This document shows positions 52,352 through 62,712 of a stretch of 64,000 bases of DNA, piece by piece. How positions within the stretch are numbered: the stretch's first letter is position 1; each line of letters starts with the position of its first letter. Source of the stretch: Nostoc sp. NMS8 (GTDB lineage Bacteria; Cyanobacteriota; Cyanobacteriia; Cyanobacteriales; Nostocaceae); contig NZ_JABXKK010000090.1 of NCBI RefSeq assembly GCF_017115045.1, forward strand, positions 62,001 to 126,000, in the 5' to 3' direction. A model generated the notes under the pieces. It saw only the letters and a list, made by a program, of their open reading frames with translations. It had not been told where the DNA came from and did not search any database. The translations under genes were made by a program, and so were the position numbers.

Positions 52352-53734
52352 ATGACAGGCAAAAACGCAAGACATAATGCATTTCTGCGGCTAGTGTCTG
52401 GTAATGGGGCAACTTCTGGAGCAGAATCTCGCTACTCACTGCCCCCCAGTAAAGAGATGGTAATTGGACGCGACCCCAGCTGCCAAGTTGTCTTGGATGC
52501 CATGAGCTACCGGATGGTATCTCGTCGTCATGCAGTGGTTCGTCCCCTCTCTCTATCCCCAGATAGCAAATTTAGCTGGGTGCTTTGTGACTTGAATAGT
52601 GCTAATGGCACTTATTTGAATGGACAACGCTTGTATGAATGTCAGGAATTGCACCCAGGCGATCGCATTTCTTTAGGTGCTGATGGGCCGCAATACATTT
52701 TTGAGTATGAGTATACCTCAATTACTCCGGCGACGACAGTGAACCAAGTTACACCACTGCCTTCGGCGACTAACTACCACAACCACACGCAATTAAAGCA
52801 GCCGGATTCTGTTAGCTTCACCCAGCTTTTTCCGATTATTTCTACTGGTAAAGATTTAACTAGTAAAGCTTACCTCGTACCGGGAATACTGACCGTCATC
52901 TTTGTAGTGTTAATGTTCGCTACAGTCGGTCGTCCCCAAGCTAATCAAGTGATCGTAGCAAGTTATATCGCTTTCGCTGCCTACTATTTTGTTTATCAAC
53001 TTTGCGGTAAACAGAAGCCTTGGTGGGTACTAATGGCTACAGCATTGGGCACAACGCTGGTTTTGCTCAGTCCCGTGTTGGATCTATTTATCTTCGTGTT
53101 TCGCGGCATTTTGCCTGGAAGCTTGCCCACACCTCAAGAATCGATCACCTTCACAGAGTTGCTGGTGCGGATGTTTTTTGGCGCTGGCTTGATGGAAGAA
53201 TTACTTAAGGCATTACCTGTTCTAGGGGCCTTTGCCATCGGTAGAATGTTGTCTTCACCTTGGCGGGAACGCATCGGCATCTGGGAACCTCTAGATGGTA
53301 TTCTCTTGGGAACGGCTTCTGCTGTAGGTTTCACTCTCTTGGAAACTCTCGGTCAGTATGTGCCAGATATCACTCAAAATGTCACGCAACAGGTGGGTAT
53401 AGGCGCTGCTGGTCAACTGGCAGGTTTACAACTGCTAATTCCCCGAATTTTAGGCTCTGTAGCCGGACACATGGCTTATAGTGGCTACCTTGGTTACTTT
53501 ATTGGGTTAGCTGTCCTCAAACCTAGTAGGAGTTGGCAAATTCTTTCTATTGGTTATCTGAGTGCCTCTGCGCTCCACGCTCTGTGGAATGCGACAGGAT
53601 CAATCAATGCCTTGCTGTTAGTAGTTGTTGGGGTGTTATCTTACGCCTTTTTGATGGCGGCAATTCTCAAAGCACGAGCGCTGTCACCAACGCGATCGCA
53701 AAATTTTGCTACCCGATTTCTAGGCCCAAAATAG
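52352..53734 (+). CDS. FHA-domain PrsW-family intramembrane protease
   Basis: 460 residues. N-terminal FHA domain (about 30-125) with the phosphothreonine-binding pattern VIGRDPSCQVVL, SRRHA and LNSANGTYLNGQ. The rest is a polytopic membrane protein: helices from about 170, then the PrsW elements MEELLKALPV (EExxK), GFTLLETLGQY, GHMAYSGYLGYF and SALHALWN, whose Glu and His residues form the active site of PrsW-type glutamic proteases. FHA suggests recruitment to Thr-phosphorylated partners. PrsW in Bacillus cleaves an anti-sigma factor; here the substrate is unknown. A PP2C phosphatase and another FHA protein lie nearby. Confidence 0.82.
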   Translation: MTGKNARHNAFLRLVSGNGATSGAESRYSLPPSKEMVIGRDPSCQVVLDAMSYRMVSRRHAVVRPLSLSPDSKFSWVLCDLNSANGTYLNGQRLYECQELHPGDRISLGADGPQYIFEYEYTSITPATTVNQVTPLPSATNYHNHTQLKQPDSVSFTQLFPIISTGKDLTSKAYLVPGILTVIFVVLMFATVGRPQANQVIVASYIAFAAYYFVYQLCGKQKPWWVLMATALGTTLVLLSPVLDLFIFVFRGILPGSLPTPQESITFTELLVRMFFGAGLMEELLKALPVLGAFAIGRMLSSPWRERIGIWEPLDGILLGTASAVGFTLLETLGQYVPDITQNVTQQVGIGAAGQLAGLQLLIPRILGSVAGHMAYSGYLGYFIGLAVLKPSRSWQILSIGYLSASALHALWNATGSINALLLVVVGVLSYAFLMAAILKARALSPTRSQNFATRFLGPK

Positions 53735-54296
53735 CAGTAGGGGGAAATGAGGGGGTTAACAATTCAAAATTCAAAATTCAAAATGAGGCTCTCTACAAGA
53801 CGCTAAAAGCGAACGAAGACTCGCTCTAAGCGTTCGCGCAGCGTCTCTAAGAGTTGCCGTTGGCGGAGCCTCTCGTCGAGAAGGCTTTACGCTGCGCTAA
53901 CAAAATTAAAGACATTTCAGACGAGGATTAAAATCCCGACTGAAATGGGTGCTACATCTAGATTACAGGTTCTTAAACCCTTTAATTTATCATAAAGAAT
54001 AACTACTAACCAATGCCCAATGCCCAATACTTCAATATTTACCTCTTGGGATAGATGGCCTAGTTTAAAAATTAGCCTAGAGTTAATTTATTATCGGGTA
54101 AGTGTAAATACAAAAATCAAAACCATTAGAATCTATTATAAAAATTCTAATTTTTGGCTTTTTTTTAGCACTTTTGCATAAGTAAACCAACATCTTTTCA
54201 AAAGATGCCTCTAAATAGAGAGAATGCAAAGTGCGGGTTACGCGAACACAACCCATAATGAAAAGTTTTCCCTACTCCCTAATCCCCATTCCTCAT
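53735..54296. repeat. Spacer with repeat fragments and a weak terminator-like hairpin
   Basis: 53760-53900 contains AATTCAAAATTCAAAAT units and a palindromic repeat (AGCGTTCGCGCAGCGTCTCT). ATTAGAAT/ATTCTAAT (54125-54151) followed by T-runs could terminate the FHA-PrsW transcript or, in reverse, the 214-residue gene. Confidence 0.5.
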
Positions 54297-54941
54297 TCAT
54301 ACCTCAGACTGAGAGTTGTTGAGTTGTGTGAAAGCATAAGAAGCGATCGCTAAACTAACCTTTGCTTTATCTACTTCTGATAAAGCTGTCCACTCGCTAT
54401 TTTGAAGATTACTGAGTGCCGATGCCGCATTTTGCGATTCGCTACTTCGCATAGCATAAGCAAAAGGACGAGCCAAAACTAAAAGATCCTCTGTTTCCCA
54501 AGCTGGTAGTACTGTCTGAACGCACTCAACTAGTTGCTCACTGATTAATTGACGAGCCGCAAATATTTCAGCAGCTTTGGTGGCGATGGTGTTGAGCAAT
54601 GTTTGGGGAACACAGGCAGCAAAATTAGTAAGTAATATTTGTTGAAGATTAAGCACTACTACCTGTTGCCGGGTGTCATTATACTCTGGCGTCGTAATAC
54701 CAGCCCAAAGTGTGTCTAGATGTCCATAAAAATCTTGCGATCGCCTTGTTAGTTCAACACCCTGCAAATCATCCATCCCGAACTGTTGTTCTAGTTCTTG
54801 AAAATAAGCTTCTGATTCATCATCACCTGGATTCCAAGGATAGGTAGCATCTTCTGGTTCCAACAACGCTTCTAATAACTCTAAGTCTATTTGAGATGGC
54901 AAAGAAGAGTAAGTGTCTGAACCGTTAATTTTGTTAGCCAT
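54297..54941 (-). CDS. Unknown protein in the CHAT/FHA/PP2C block
   Basis: 214 residues, acidic, largely helical, no signal peptide or membrane segment. The N-terminus is LPSQIDLELLEALLEPEDAT followed by YPWNPGDDESEAYFQELEQQ; the C-terminal part is a helical bundle (VSLAIASYAFTQLNN). I do not recognise a family. The gene follows the CHAT-FHA gene in the same direction after a 146-base gap, so joint expression is plausible and it may be its adaptor or target. Confidence 0.5.
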   Translation of the reverse strand: MANKINGSDTYSSLPSQIDLELLEALLEPEDATYPWNPGDDESEAYFQELEQQFGMDDLQGVELTRRSQDFYGHLDTLWAGITTPEYNDTRQQVVVLNLQQILLTNFAACVPQTLLNTIATKAAEIFAARQLISEQLVECVQTVLPAWETEDLLVLARPFAYAMRSSESQNAASALSNLQNSEWTALSEVDKAKVSLAIASYAFTQLNNSQSEV

Positions 54942-55087
54942 ATTTTCTTACCTGATGATTATTTGGTGGTATTGACAACTACAAATTTTAAGAGGAGATT
55001 TCCGCAAAAAAAGTTGAATTTTTCTCCAAAAAAACAGATTTTAAAAGCTGATGCTTAATATACAAATCCATTTGTGCAATAGCTCCG

Positions 55088-56662
55088 CTAGGAGTCTTCA
55101 ATCACAAACTCCCAGGTTTCACCTCTAGCACTTCCAAACTTTACCTGCATTCCCGATTTCAATGGGACTTCCTCTCGGAGGATTTGTTGCCAACCATTAG
55201 GCCCTAAAAACCAGGTTGTCCCGTAGGTAGAAAAATCTTGCAAGTAGTAAGTTCGCACCAACGTAGCATCCGTAAGAGTATTGCGGCAAAAGATTTCGGC
55301 GTGGCGTTTGGATACAGATGGTTCGGGGATGACGATATCATTGTCTTTCGTGCGGCCGATGCGGGTAACTCCATAACGCAGTAACCAGGTTTTACCTTTG
55401 GGAGTGAGCGATCGCAAACAAGCAATTGGAAGTGAGGAACCAACATCAGGAATGGCTGTATCTGGAAGTTCGGTAATACCTTCATCCAGATTCTTAATGA
55501 GTTCGCCATTAAAATCTGGATGCAGGTAGAGAACAGGCAAAGTCCAAGCAGGTTGATTAAATTTATACAATGTTAACAACTCTTGTCTAGCCTGTGCTAC
55601 GGCTTCATCAATTGGCTTGTGCGATCGCAAAGCTTCGGTAAAAGCTTGAATAAAACTGTGGCTTTCGTGGTCAGCGATTTTATCGCGCATCCCCAAAACC
55701 GCAGGCACACCATGACGAATCAGGACTTCTGCTAAACTACTGGCAGGGATAGCTTGATGGTTGATTGCGGCTGGCTGTGCGCCCCAACAGGCGTTAAAAA
55801 CCGCTAGTTTTACACCTGTACGCGTTAATACTTGCGCCAATTCTATGCCATTTAGAGGCATCTCTGCTCGCAAAAACAGTAACCCTCCATCTGGGTCTGG
55901 CAAACCATGTCCAGCGTAAAAGAAAACATTGTATGCTTTGGTTTCTAATTCATCAATCAACTGCTGTGGAGTTGGTTGAATGAGTTGATTGACTACACAA
56001 GGCGCGTATCTTTGGGAATTACCAGGGGTATCTGCAAGAATTTGCTGTAATATGGCGGCTTCTTGTTCTAGTTGCAGTTTTTCATCATGACCTAAAACTA
56101 GCAAAATACTTAAAGCCTGGTCAGTTTTCAAATAGGGTAAAGCATCAACTTCAGTGCTGGTACGACTAAATAGCAAATCTTGCGAGAGAGACATCGCCGA
56201 TTGACCAGGCTCACGCTGCATAATTTCCCAAGGGAAAGCGATAAGATCCGGGTCGCGAATTTCTAGTCGAAAGCGCAAACGTGTATGCTGACCCATAGCC
56301 ATACCGCGACTGCGTTCTAGGCTCCCAAGAATTTGTCCGTCAAATACCCAGCGCCATAAATTCATTCCCAAGTATTGCATCAGACGACTGCTATAGGGGC
56401 CAGTAGTCTGACCTGAAGGGGTTGAAATCAAATCTATGGGGAATGGGTTGCTCTTTTGAGATGTTGAGTTAGGGGAAATATCAAGGCGACCATGACCAGC
56501 AAACATCTGCTGCCATTCTTGCCAGACTTGGGTCAGTTCAACAGGCCATACACAGTCACGTAAAACGTAGCCACTGGGATAGGGAGCCTTGACCACCCAA
56601 ATGGCGAAGTTGTCAGTGCCAGTGTTTAGGAGACGGGCGATCGCCAAATTCAGGGATGGCAT
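55088..56662 (-). CDS. CHAT (caspase-like) protease with C-terminal FHA domain
   Basis: 524 residues. The CHAT domain covers about 150-370: ALSILLVLGHDEKLQLEQEA, the catalytic His in VFFYAGHGLPDPDGG and the catalytic Cys in LAVFNACWG, then PAVLGMRDKIADHESHSFIQ. The FHA domain is C-terminal (from about 415): GVTRIGRTKDNDIVIPE and SVSKRHAEIF. The N-terminal 140 residues are unassigned. CHAT proteases are cell-suicide or effector-activating caspase relatives; an FHA domain would bring Thr-phosphorylation input. It lies between a PP2C phosphatase gene and an unknown gene, all on the minus strand. Confidence 0.85.
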   Translation of the reverse strand: MPSLNLAIARLLNTGTDNFAIWVVKAPYPSGYVLRDCVWPVELTQVWQEWQQMFAGHGRLDISPNSTSQKSNPFPIDLISTPSGQTTGPYSSRLMQYLGMNLWRWVFDGQILGSLERSRGMAMGQHTRLRFRLEIRDPDLIAFPWEIMQREPGQSAMSLSQDLLFSRTSTEVDALPYLKTDQALSILLVLGHDEKLQLEQEAAILQQILADTPGNSQRYAPCVVNQLIQPTPQQLIDELETKAYNVFFYAGHGLPDPDGGLLFLRAEMPLNGIELAQVLTRTGVKLAVFNACWGAQPAAINHQAIPASSLAEVLIRHGVPAVLGMRDKIADHESHSFIQAFTEALRSHKPIDEAVAQARQELLTLYKFNQPAWTLPVLYLHPDFNGELIKNLDEGITELPDTAIPDVGSSLPIACLRSLTPKGKTWLLRYGVTRIGRTKDNDIVIPEPSVSKRHAEIFCRNTLTDATLVRTYYLQDFSTYGTTWFLGPNGWQQILREEVPLKSGMQVKFGSARGETWEFVIEDS

Positions 56663-56972
56663 GGATTCATTAAACCAAAAGCTAAAAACAATTGTTATAA
56701 GGCAGAGGGCAGGAGGGGTAAATCAGTTATAGGATTCGACCTTTCCTGATTTGGAGCTACTTAACTCTCGTAGCCTGTGGAAAGCTGACGCAACAGTGGG
56801 GGTCTTAGACCCTTTCCTCTAGTAAGAACTGCCCTTGGCCTCTTGACTTTCTTGATAATTTCAAATAAAAATCCTCCAAGGTGAAAATTTCTACTTTTTT
56901 ACCTTGTAAATTTTTTACTTTGGTTGTTACCTGTTATTATTCCAGGTTTTTACAAGTTTATCGAGTATTTGA
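56663..56972. other. Gap between the PP2C and CHAT-FHA genes
   Basis: 310 bases. CAAGGT (56877-56882) and ACCTTG (56901-56906) form an inverted repeat with AT-rich surroundings, on the minus strand upstream of the CHAT gene. No gene seen. Confidence 0.4.
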
Positions 56973-59237
56973 CTAAGTTGGACTTGTGTCAGCTGGTTCG
57001 GTAACTGGCGGTTGGGTGACAGTTGTACATGGACTTGGTGCATCTGATTGTAAAACAGAGACGCCAAAACGGTTGAGTTGGGATAAGTCTAGCAATATTG
57101 TTGCTGGCAAAGGTTTGGAATTTGGTGGAACTGAGGTAGTTACGGCTGGGGTATTAGTATTAGCTGGAGTTTGTGTACTTTTATTGGCACAGACTCGCAT
57201 AGACACCGAAAAATTCCCAGAAGCCGGTTTGGGATTTGATTTTTTCTCAATAACTTCTAAAAAAGTCCCGCGAGGAAGTGATTGGTTGCTCCCCAAGGAG
57301 ATATCATTGTTGGTTTTAATTACCCAACCAAGAGAAAGATTAGCCAGCGATCGCGGTACGGGTGTTGCTGCAATGGTAGGGTTGGCAGTTGGGGTGGGAT
57401 TGGCTAAAGTTGGAAATGTCCAAGATTGCGATCGCAGTTGCTTCACGAACAATCCTAAAGCACCTGCGGCTACTACAAATAGTAATGGAACAATCCACTG
57501 TAGCGGTATGCGCGTCTTGACTGGCTCCTTTTCAGTAATTACCTGAGTTTTGTGGTTTGGGCTACCTAAAACTGTCGGAGCTGTCGCCCTGGATGCCAAA
57601 TCAACGGTTTTGGCAGAATAACTCTCTGAAATCACTGCCTTGATGGTGATTTCTGGTTCCCAATATTGGACTTGATAATGAACTAAAGCGACGGTGACAT
57701 TATCGTGTCCATTTTTAGTATTAGCAAGTTCGACTAATCTATTGGCAACAGTTGCTATATCTGCTTCCCCAAGTAGAATCGGCAAGATTTCAGTTTCCCA
57801 ATACTCCTCCACCCGATCGAAATCACTCAAACCATCGGATGTGAGCAGAAAAACAGCATCTTCGTCGAGCATAAACCGTCCCGATGTGGGATGCAATGAA
57901 GTGCTGGGCCCCATCCCCAAAGCCTGGACGAGAGAGCCAGCAGCACTTTGTTGTACAGCCTCGCGGTAAATGGCATAACCTAGCCGCACTTCGCGGGAGG
58001 CAACATCATCATCAAGGGTAACTTGATAACAGCCGTGGCGTGTAATCCAGTAGGCACGACTATCGCCCACGTGGGTAATGTACATTTCATGAGCAACAGG
58101 CAATGCCATGACTAAAGTCGTGCCCATGCGTTGACGCCCTTGGCGATTTTCACCGTCATTGCGCTGACTAATTTTGTCATTGGCCATTGCCACTGCCTTA
58201 TCTAAGTCATTTAGCAGCAGTGAAGGGTCTATGTGGTCGTAGGGAACTTTTGTTAGTTGCTGTACCTGCTGCTGGATTGTTTCAATGGCTAAATTTGAGG
58301 CGACATTGCCGCCTTCGTGTCCACCGATGCCATCACAGACAATTGCTAAGGCTGTTGGCTGGGGTGGTTTGCTTACTAGAGTTCCACTGGGGGGGCTACA
58401 GGCATCTTCGTTACGCTGGCGACTGGGCCCGGTGTCGGTTTTGGTGATAATTTGGATTGTGGGTGTTTGCGATCGCCCTAACCCAGCCAGTCCTTGATCT
58501 AAAACTCCGATTAATTGATCGGTGGAATTAATCTGTCCCTGAATTAAAGCAAGGCTAACGCGATCAACAAATTCAGTTATGGCTGGTTTGGCATCACCGA
58601 TCAACTGCTGCCAAAATTTACCTAATTGGGGTAATTCTGGTGTGGCGCCATCAAAACGCAATTCCAACAAACGTACTAACGATCCCTCTACCCGTAATAC
58701 ATAAGAGTCAAGTAAGCTAGAGGCGACACCTTCACTTGCAAGAGGTTGCCACAGATGTGCTATTTGCCATAACCAATTGAGTTGGCGCATCGATGTTGCA
58801 TCACGCCAAACACTGGTTAACTCACTGCCTAAACTCACTTTTTGGATAGTGTCGTCTACTAATAGTGGCGGTTTTTCTAAGAGTAATATCTCTCGCTCGG
58901 AAGAGCCGTCAGAAATAAACAGCACTCCATACACCTGCGGCACATGTAAGCGGTAGGGAATGAGCCTCAGGTAAGCTTTTAGGGGCTGAAGATTATCTAA
59001 CTCAGGCGTTAGGGCTAATAAACCAGGCTTCGTATCTAAAAGAACAAATTTATCAAGGATTAAATAGCGATCGGCTAATATTTCTCCAGGGCTACCCACG
59101 TTTGGGCCATCTACCACAGCCCAGAGATAATTTTTGGTTAGGGGCGTGGAACATCGCTGGCAAAACTTGTGAGTCAGGGGGTTGGCAGCCTGACAATTTT
59201 CGTTTGGACAGTAGAGCGTTGCCGCGTCATTTTCCAT
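56973..59237 (-). CDS. PP2C-type Ser/Thr phosphatase with zinc-ribbon N-terminus and membrane anchor
   Basis: 754 residues. N-terminal zinc ribbon CPNENCQAANPLTHKFCQRC (about 9-28). Residues 45-255 resemble a degenerate kinase-like or regulatory module. The PP2C domain (about 265-520) has the metal-binding motifs SRQRNEDACS, VCDGIGGHEGGNVASNLA, THVGDSRAYWI, FLLTSDGLSDF and NGHDNVTVAL. One membrane helix (IPLQWIVPLLFVVAAGALGL) near 586-605 and a Pro/Thr-rich outer tail. It would reverse Ser/Thr phosphorylation read by the nearby FHA proteins. Which kinase it opposes is not visible in the window. Confidence 0.85.
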   Translation of the reverse strand: MENDAATLYCPNENCQAANPLTHKFCQRCSTPLTKNYLWAVVDGPNVGSPGEILADRYLILDKFVLLDTKPGLLALTPELDNLQPLKAYLRLIPYRLHVPQVYGVLFISDGSSEREILLLEKPPLLVDDTIQKVSLGSELTSVWRDATSMRQLNWLWQIAHLWQPLASEGVASSLLDSYVLRVEGSLVRLLELRFDGATPELPQLGKFWQQLIGDAKPAITEFVDRVSLALIQGQINSTDQLIGVLDQGLAGLGRSQTPTIQIITKTDTGPSRQRNEDACSPPSGTLVSKPPQPTALAIVCDGIGGHEGGNVASNLAIETIQQQVQQLTKVPYDHIDPSLLLNDLDKAVAMANDKISQRNDGENRQGRQRMGTTLVMALPVAHEMYITHVGDSRAYWITRHGCYQVTLDDDVASREVRLGYAIYREAVQQSAAGSLVQALGMGPSTSLHPTSGRFMLDEDAVFLLTSDGLSDFDRVEEYWETEILPILLGEADIATVANRLVELANTKNGHDNVTVALVHYQVQYWEPEITIKAVISESYSAKTVDLASRATAPTVLGSPNHKTQVITEKEPVKTRIPLQWIVPLLFVVAAGALGLFVKQLRSQSWTFPTLANPTPTANPTIAATPVPRSLANLSLGWVIKTNNDISLGSNQSLPRGTFLEVIEKKSNPKPASGNFSVSMRVCANKSTQTPANTNTPAVTTSVPPNSKPLPATILLDLSQLNRFGVSVLQSDAPSPCTTVTQPPVTEPADTSPT

Positions 59238-59940
59238 AGTTTTCGCACCGATCAGCGATTGGCAATTTCTTTAATAGCATTAGTAGGGACAATCTAGACC
59301 GCTCATCTTTCTTAAACTTGACATACCCAGACTTTAGATGATGATTTTAGCTGGCGGATATCAGCAGGTGCTAATACAAAACTTATCCAAAAAATACGCT
59401 CCTAAGTCAACCCTACAGCCTAATCATAGCTTCTATTGCCCTGTGACTCTCCATCGCCAAAGCAACTAACCCAACCCTGTCACCAAAGCATAACCCAAGC
59501 ATAACTGCACGATTTGCTTTTGCTAAATTATCCATCATCAAGAGGCGGATAATGTTGGTATTTATTTAGTTTATAAGTAGGATAGCAAGAATTAACTTTA
59601 ATTAAGAATTAAGAATAGCAAATATTAATTTTGGCAAAAGTACCGGATAAATGCAGTGGCTCTAAAAATCTCTTCAGATTGCTGTTAGCGGATAGCTAGG
59701 GTTGAGCCAGTGCTGAGTTAAGAAGTAGACTTGTAATCATTCCTCTCTCTACCTAAGGGAACTCCAAGAAATAAAAAACTCCACGCAACTTGCGGGATGG
59801 AGTTTTAGGGTATGCGGAATGGGGGGAGCAGGGGAGCAGGGGAGCAGGGGAGCAGGGGAGCAGTAGTAAGTCTTTCCCCTCTGCCCCTCCGCCCCCCGCA
59901 CCCTGCCCCTCTGCCTCTTTTCAATGCCCAATGCCCAACC
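59238..59940. repeat. Repeat-rich spacer between PP2C and ndhM
   Basis: 700 bases. 59818-59866 is a run of GGGGAGCAGGGGAGCAGGGG units, followed at 59875-59920 by C-rich CCCCTCTGCCCCTCCGCCCC, so a large hairpin can form. The AT-rich left half holds no gene. Confidence 0.65.
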
Positions 59941-60300
59941 TTATTGTTTGTCGTCAATGGCAACTTGAGGGACTCCCATGCTGTAATTGGTAACACGGGC
60001 AGAAAGATTGTAGCTGACTTCGCCGAGTTGTAGGAGCGATCGCAGATAATGCTCTAAATCTGACCCCACACGGCGTAAGTTATAATCTGTCAGGTCTTCG
60101 CCACTAGATGCTTCTACTAATTCATCAAATTTCCGATAAATTTTTTGCAGCGCATCTTCATTCCAATTAAATTCGTTATCTGGGTCAACATCTAACGTTA
60201 AGACTTGTTGACTAGGAACTAGATCGCCATCCCGGTCAATTTCACCTGCGAAAATGCGGATATGCCGGGTTGTGGACTTGAGCAGCATCGGGTTATTCAT
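59941..60300 (-). CDS. ndhM: NAD(P)H-quinone oxidoreductase subunit M
   Basis: 119 residues. Cyanobacterial/chloroplast-specific subunit of the NDH-1 hydrophilic arm, needed for respiration and cyclic electron flow. Characteristic lines: MLLKSTTRHIRIFAGEIDRD, then LTLDVDPDNEFNWNEDALQK, YRKFDELVEASSGEDLTDYN and LRRVGSDLEHYLRSLLQLGE. Complete and of normal length. Monocistronic. Confidence 0.92.
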   Translation of the reverse strand: MNNPMLLKSTTRHIRIFAGEIDRDGDLVPSQQVLTLDVDPDNEFNWNEDALQKIYRKFDELVEASSGEDLTDYNLRRVGSDLEHYLRSLLQLGEVSYNLSARVTNYSMGVPQVAIDDKQ

Positions 60301-61167
60301 AAAAAGGTGTAAGATTTGCGTGGATTACACTGAAATTATTGTAAACGCTATCTCTGAGCTTAGATGCTCTCAATTTACAAGCTTTGAATGCAGTTTTCAA
60401 AGGGTATATTGAATGGGCATAGGTAAAAATATCACCTTTACTGATTAGTTTGTTACTTCTGTTATGAGTTAAAGACATAATTAGCTGCTAGTACTGACAG
60501 TAGTCGAATTATTTTTATGTAAAAATTAATGGAGAGAGTATTTTAATTTAGTGTATTAATCTGACTTCCTGCTAAATTTTTTGTACTCAATCAAGCTCAA
60601 AAGACCGTAGGATAAGGCACTCAGCAGCAATAATTTGATCTGTGTACATTTTTTTTGGAGAACAAAAGTTTTGACATTAATAATTATGCTCATCAATTTA
60701 TCCTGAATTTTATATTGCAAAAAACGTACATCAAGTAATTACACTGAATAGCGCTACATCGACTGCTGGCTTTAAGAAAATCTAAAAACTTAAGCAGTTT
60801 TACTTACGTATAAACACCAAAATTAGAGTAACAAGTCAAACTGTTGTTGACGTTAACATAAAGTTGATGTAAAAACCTTTAAAAAGGTTGAGCAACTTCT
60901 TACAGAAACTTTATTGTGTAGAATCTTAAAAACTGAATAATAGTTATGGCTTACCATAAGCTACATCAGGTACAGAAACGTCAAAATCTAGACACTGAAA
61001 ATCTAGCTTGAAAATACACCGTAGGAGAGTGAAATGGAATACAAAGGTGATTGATGAAGAAAAATTCTTAATTCAAGCACTTTGGATTCAAAAGAGATAT
61101 AAAGAATTTTTGCTAGACATCTACCTCCTTGCCCTCATGACAACCAAGTAAAGGAATCTCAATAGCT
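60301..61167. other. Long spacer upstream of the heterocyst regulator gene
   Basis: 870 bases containing divergent promoter regions for ndhM and the 94-residue regulator. No GTA-N8-TAC site and no palindromic repeat family was found. The 5' leader of the regulator could be long. Confidence 0.4.
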
Positions 61168-61452
61168 ATGAACTCCAAAGCATTACCACGCCAGATAAAT
61201 AATCTCGAAGTAGGTGTTTATGAGTGCGAAATCCATCTTAAATTCCGGTTGATTGAGGAAAAGAGTTTATTGAGCGATCGCGAGCAGCTTTTACAGGTGC
61301 TACTTGATGCTTTAACCGAAGGATCTGATGACTTTCTAGAGACGCTGCAAGCGTCTGTTAAAGCGCAGGAAGTATCTGAGTTTAAAGCCTCTCCTCAAAT
61401 GCGACGACAGCTAATGCGCTTGCGTAATGTTGCTGAAAATCCTCAGTCATAA
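61168..61452 (+). CDS. Small heterocyst-differentiation regulator (Npun_R1517/Asr1734 family)
   Basis: 94 residues: MNSKALPRQINNLEVGVYEC and EIHLKFRLIEEKSLLSDREQ, then LLQVLLDALTEGSDDFLETL and a C-terminal basic helix (QMRRQLMRLRN). This matches, from memory, the Asr1734-type protein, whose overexpression suppresses heterocyst formation in Anabaena. It has no classical DNA-binding fold that I can see. Its presence is one of the better signs of a heterocyst-forming host. A single gene with a long upstream region; ribosome-binding AAAGGAA lies 14 bases before the ATG. Confidence 0.8.
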   Translation: MNSKALPRQINNLEVGVYECEIHLKFRLIEEKSLLSDREQLLQVLLDALTEGSDDFLETLQASVKAQEVSEFKASPQMRRQLMRLRNVAENPQS

Positions 61453-62016
61453 AGGTGTAATTTAATTAATGAAAAACGTGAATTGGGTATCAAATCAAAT
61501 GTTGATCCCCTACCCCCGTCGCCATAAAAACTAAGCAGCAAGTAGAATTCATAAAAATATTGTGATTTCTGCTTTGTGAAGGTCTTATTTAGCAGCACAA
61601 AGTCCCAGAAACAGTTTCCGCTATTAAAAACTTTGTAGCAAAGGGTACTGGTAGAATCTAAGAGCAAATTCAGCCGGGTGCATTTTACCAAGTTTTTATC
61701 AAAACATTGCTGGAAGAACAAAACCCTGTGTCATTACAGATGGGGAATTGGACAATAGGCGCGAATCATAATGAAAACCTAAAAGACCAAAGTAAAAATA
61801 AATAACCTTTCTTTTAGCTTTTTGCTGAAGCTAAGTGCCTGATTTGCTGAAATACTTATGTTTTATCTATTGCTGGTAATAGGTAATGGTTTGGCAGCCA
61901 GTTACCTATTGCCCAGAAGTGGGCATTGAATGAAAAAAGGCAAGGGCGCAGGGAGCAAGGGAGAAGAGTTTTCCCCTCCGCACCCCGCCCCTCTGCCTCT
62001 TTTCAATCCCCAATCC
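61453..62016. other. Spacer with a G-rich/C-rich hairpin
   Basis: About 560 bases. 61937-61965 (AAAAGGCAAGGGCGCAGGGA) and 61975-62000 (CCGCACCCCGCCCCTCTGCC) are inverted relatives and could form a terminator-like hairpin downstream of the response-regulator gene. Nothing else recognised. Confidence 0.45.
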
Positions 62017-62712
62017 CTATTTAGCAAGTCCGTGTTCTAGAGCAAAACGAACTAACTCTGTACGGCTATTGGTGCCGGTTTTACTAAACAAACGGCTGAC
62101 GTATTTTTCTACATTACGGACGCTGGTTTCTAAGCGGCGGGCGATTTCTTTGTTCATCAACCCTTCAGCAACCAAATTTAAAACACTTTGCTCTCTCGGT
62201 GTCAAATCTATTTTAAAAGGGGCTGGCGACTGGGAAATAGCATTTCTTTGAGTTAACAATGCCTTAATTTGGGCAATCTGATTAGCTAGTTCAGCAAGAT
62301 CCGGGGTTTCAGAGTCATCTCCGGTACTTGCAGCCTTAGCGGCGCGGCGGGCTAGCAAATTTTCGACTATGGCAACTAACTCGTCTGGATCGAAGGGTTT
62401 GGGTAGATAGGCATCAACACCAGCATGATAGCCTTGGATGCGATCGCCTGTCATACCTTTAGCAGTTAAAAATACTACCGGGAGTGTTTGGAAGCGGGGG
62501 TCTTCTCGCAGTTGCTTTAAGAACTGATAGCCATCCACTTGAGGCATCATCACATCGGAAATCACTAAGTCGGGTGTATTCAGCTGCATCCATTCCCAAC
62601 CTTCAAGGGCGTTACTGGCGACTTGAACGTTGAAACCGCTCTCTTGCAAATAGTCTTTCACGGCTTCCCGTATGCCTGGTTCATCATCCACCAGTAACAA
62701 TTGTGCTGACAT
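62017..62712 (-). CDS. NarL/LuxR-type response regulator (Rre1/Ycf29-like)
   Basis: 231 residues. Receiver domain (1-120) with acidic pocket LLVDDEP, phospho-acceptor Asp in VISDVMMPQVDGYQF, and Lys in AYLPKPFDPDE. A linker of about 30 residues, then a LuxR-type helix-turn-helix (LTPREQSVLNLVAEGLMNKE, ARRLETSVRNVEKYVSRLFS). This architecture and receiver sequence match Rre1 (Ycf29), a conserved cyanobacterial/red-algal-plastid regulator linked to stress histidine kinases such as Hik2/Hik34. No kinase gene is adjacent, as is usual for Rre1. Confidence 0.8.
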   Translation of the reverse strand: MSAQLLLVDDEPGIREAVKDYLQESGFNVQVASNALEGWEWMQLNTPDLVISDVMMPQVDGYQFLKQLREDPRFQTLPVVFLTAKGMTGDRIQGYHAGVDAYLPKPFDPDELVAIVENLLARRAAKAASTGDDSETPDLAELANQIAQIKALLTQRNAISQSPAPFKIDLTPREQSVLNLVAEGLMNKEIARRLETSVRNVEKYVSRLFSKTGTNSRTELVRFALEHGLAK

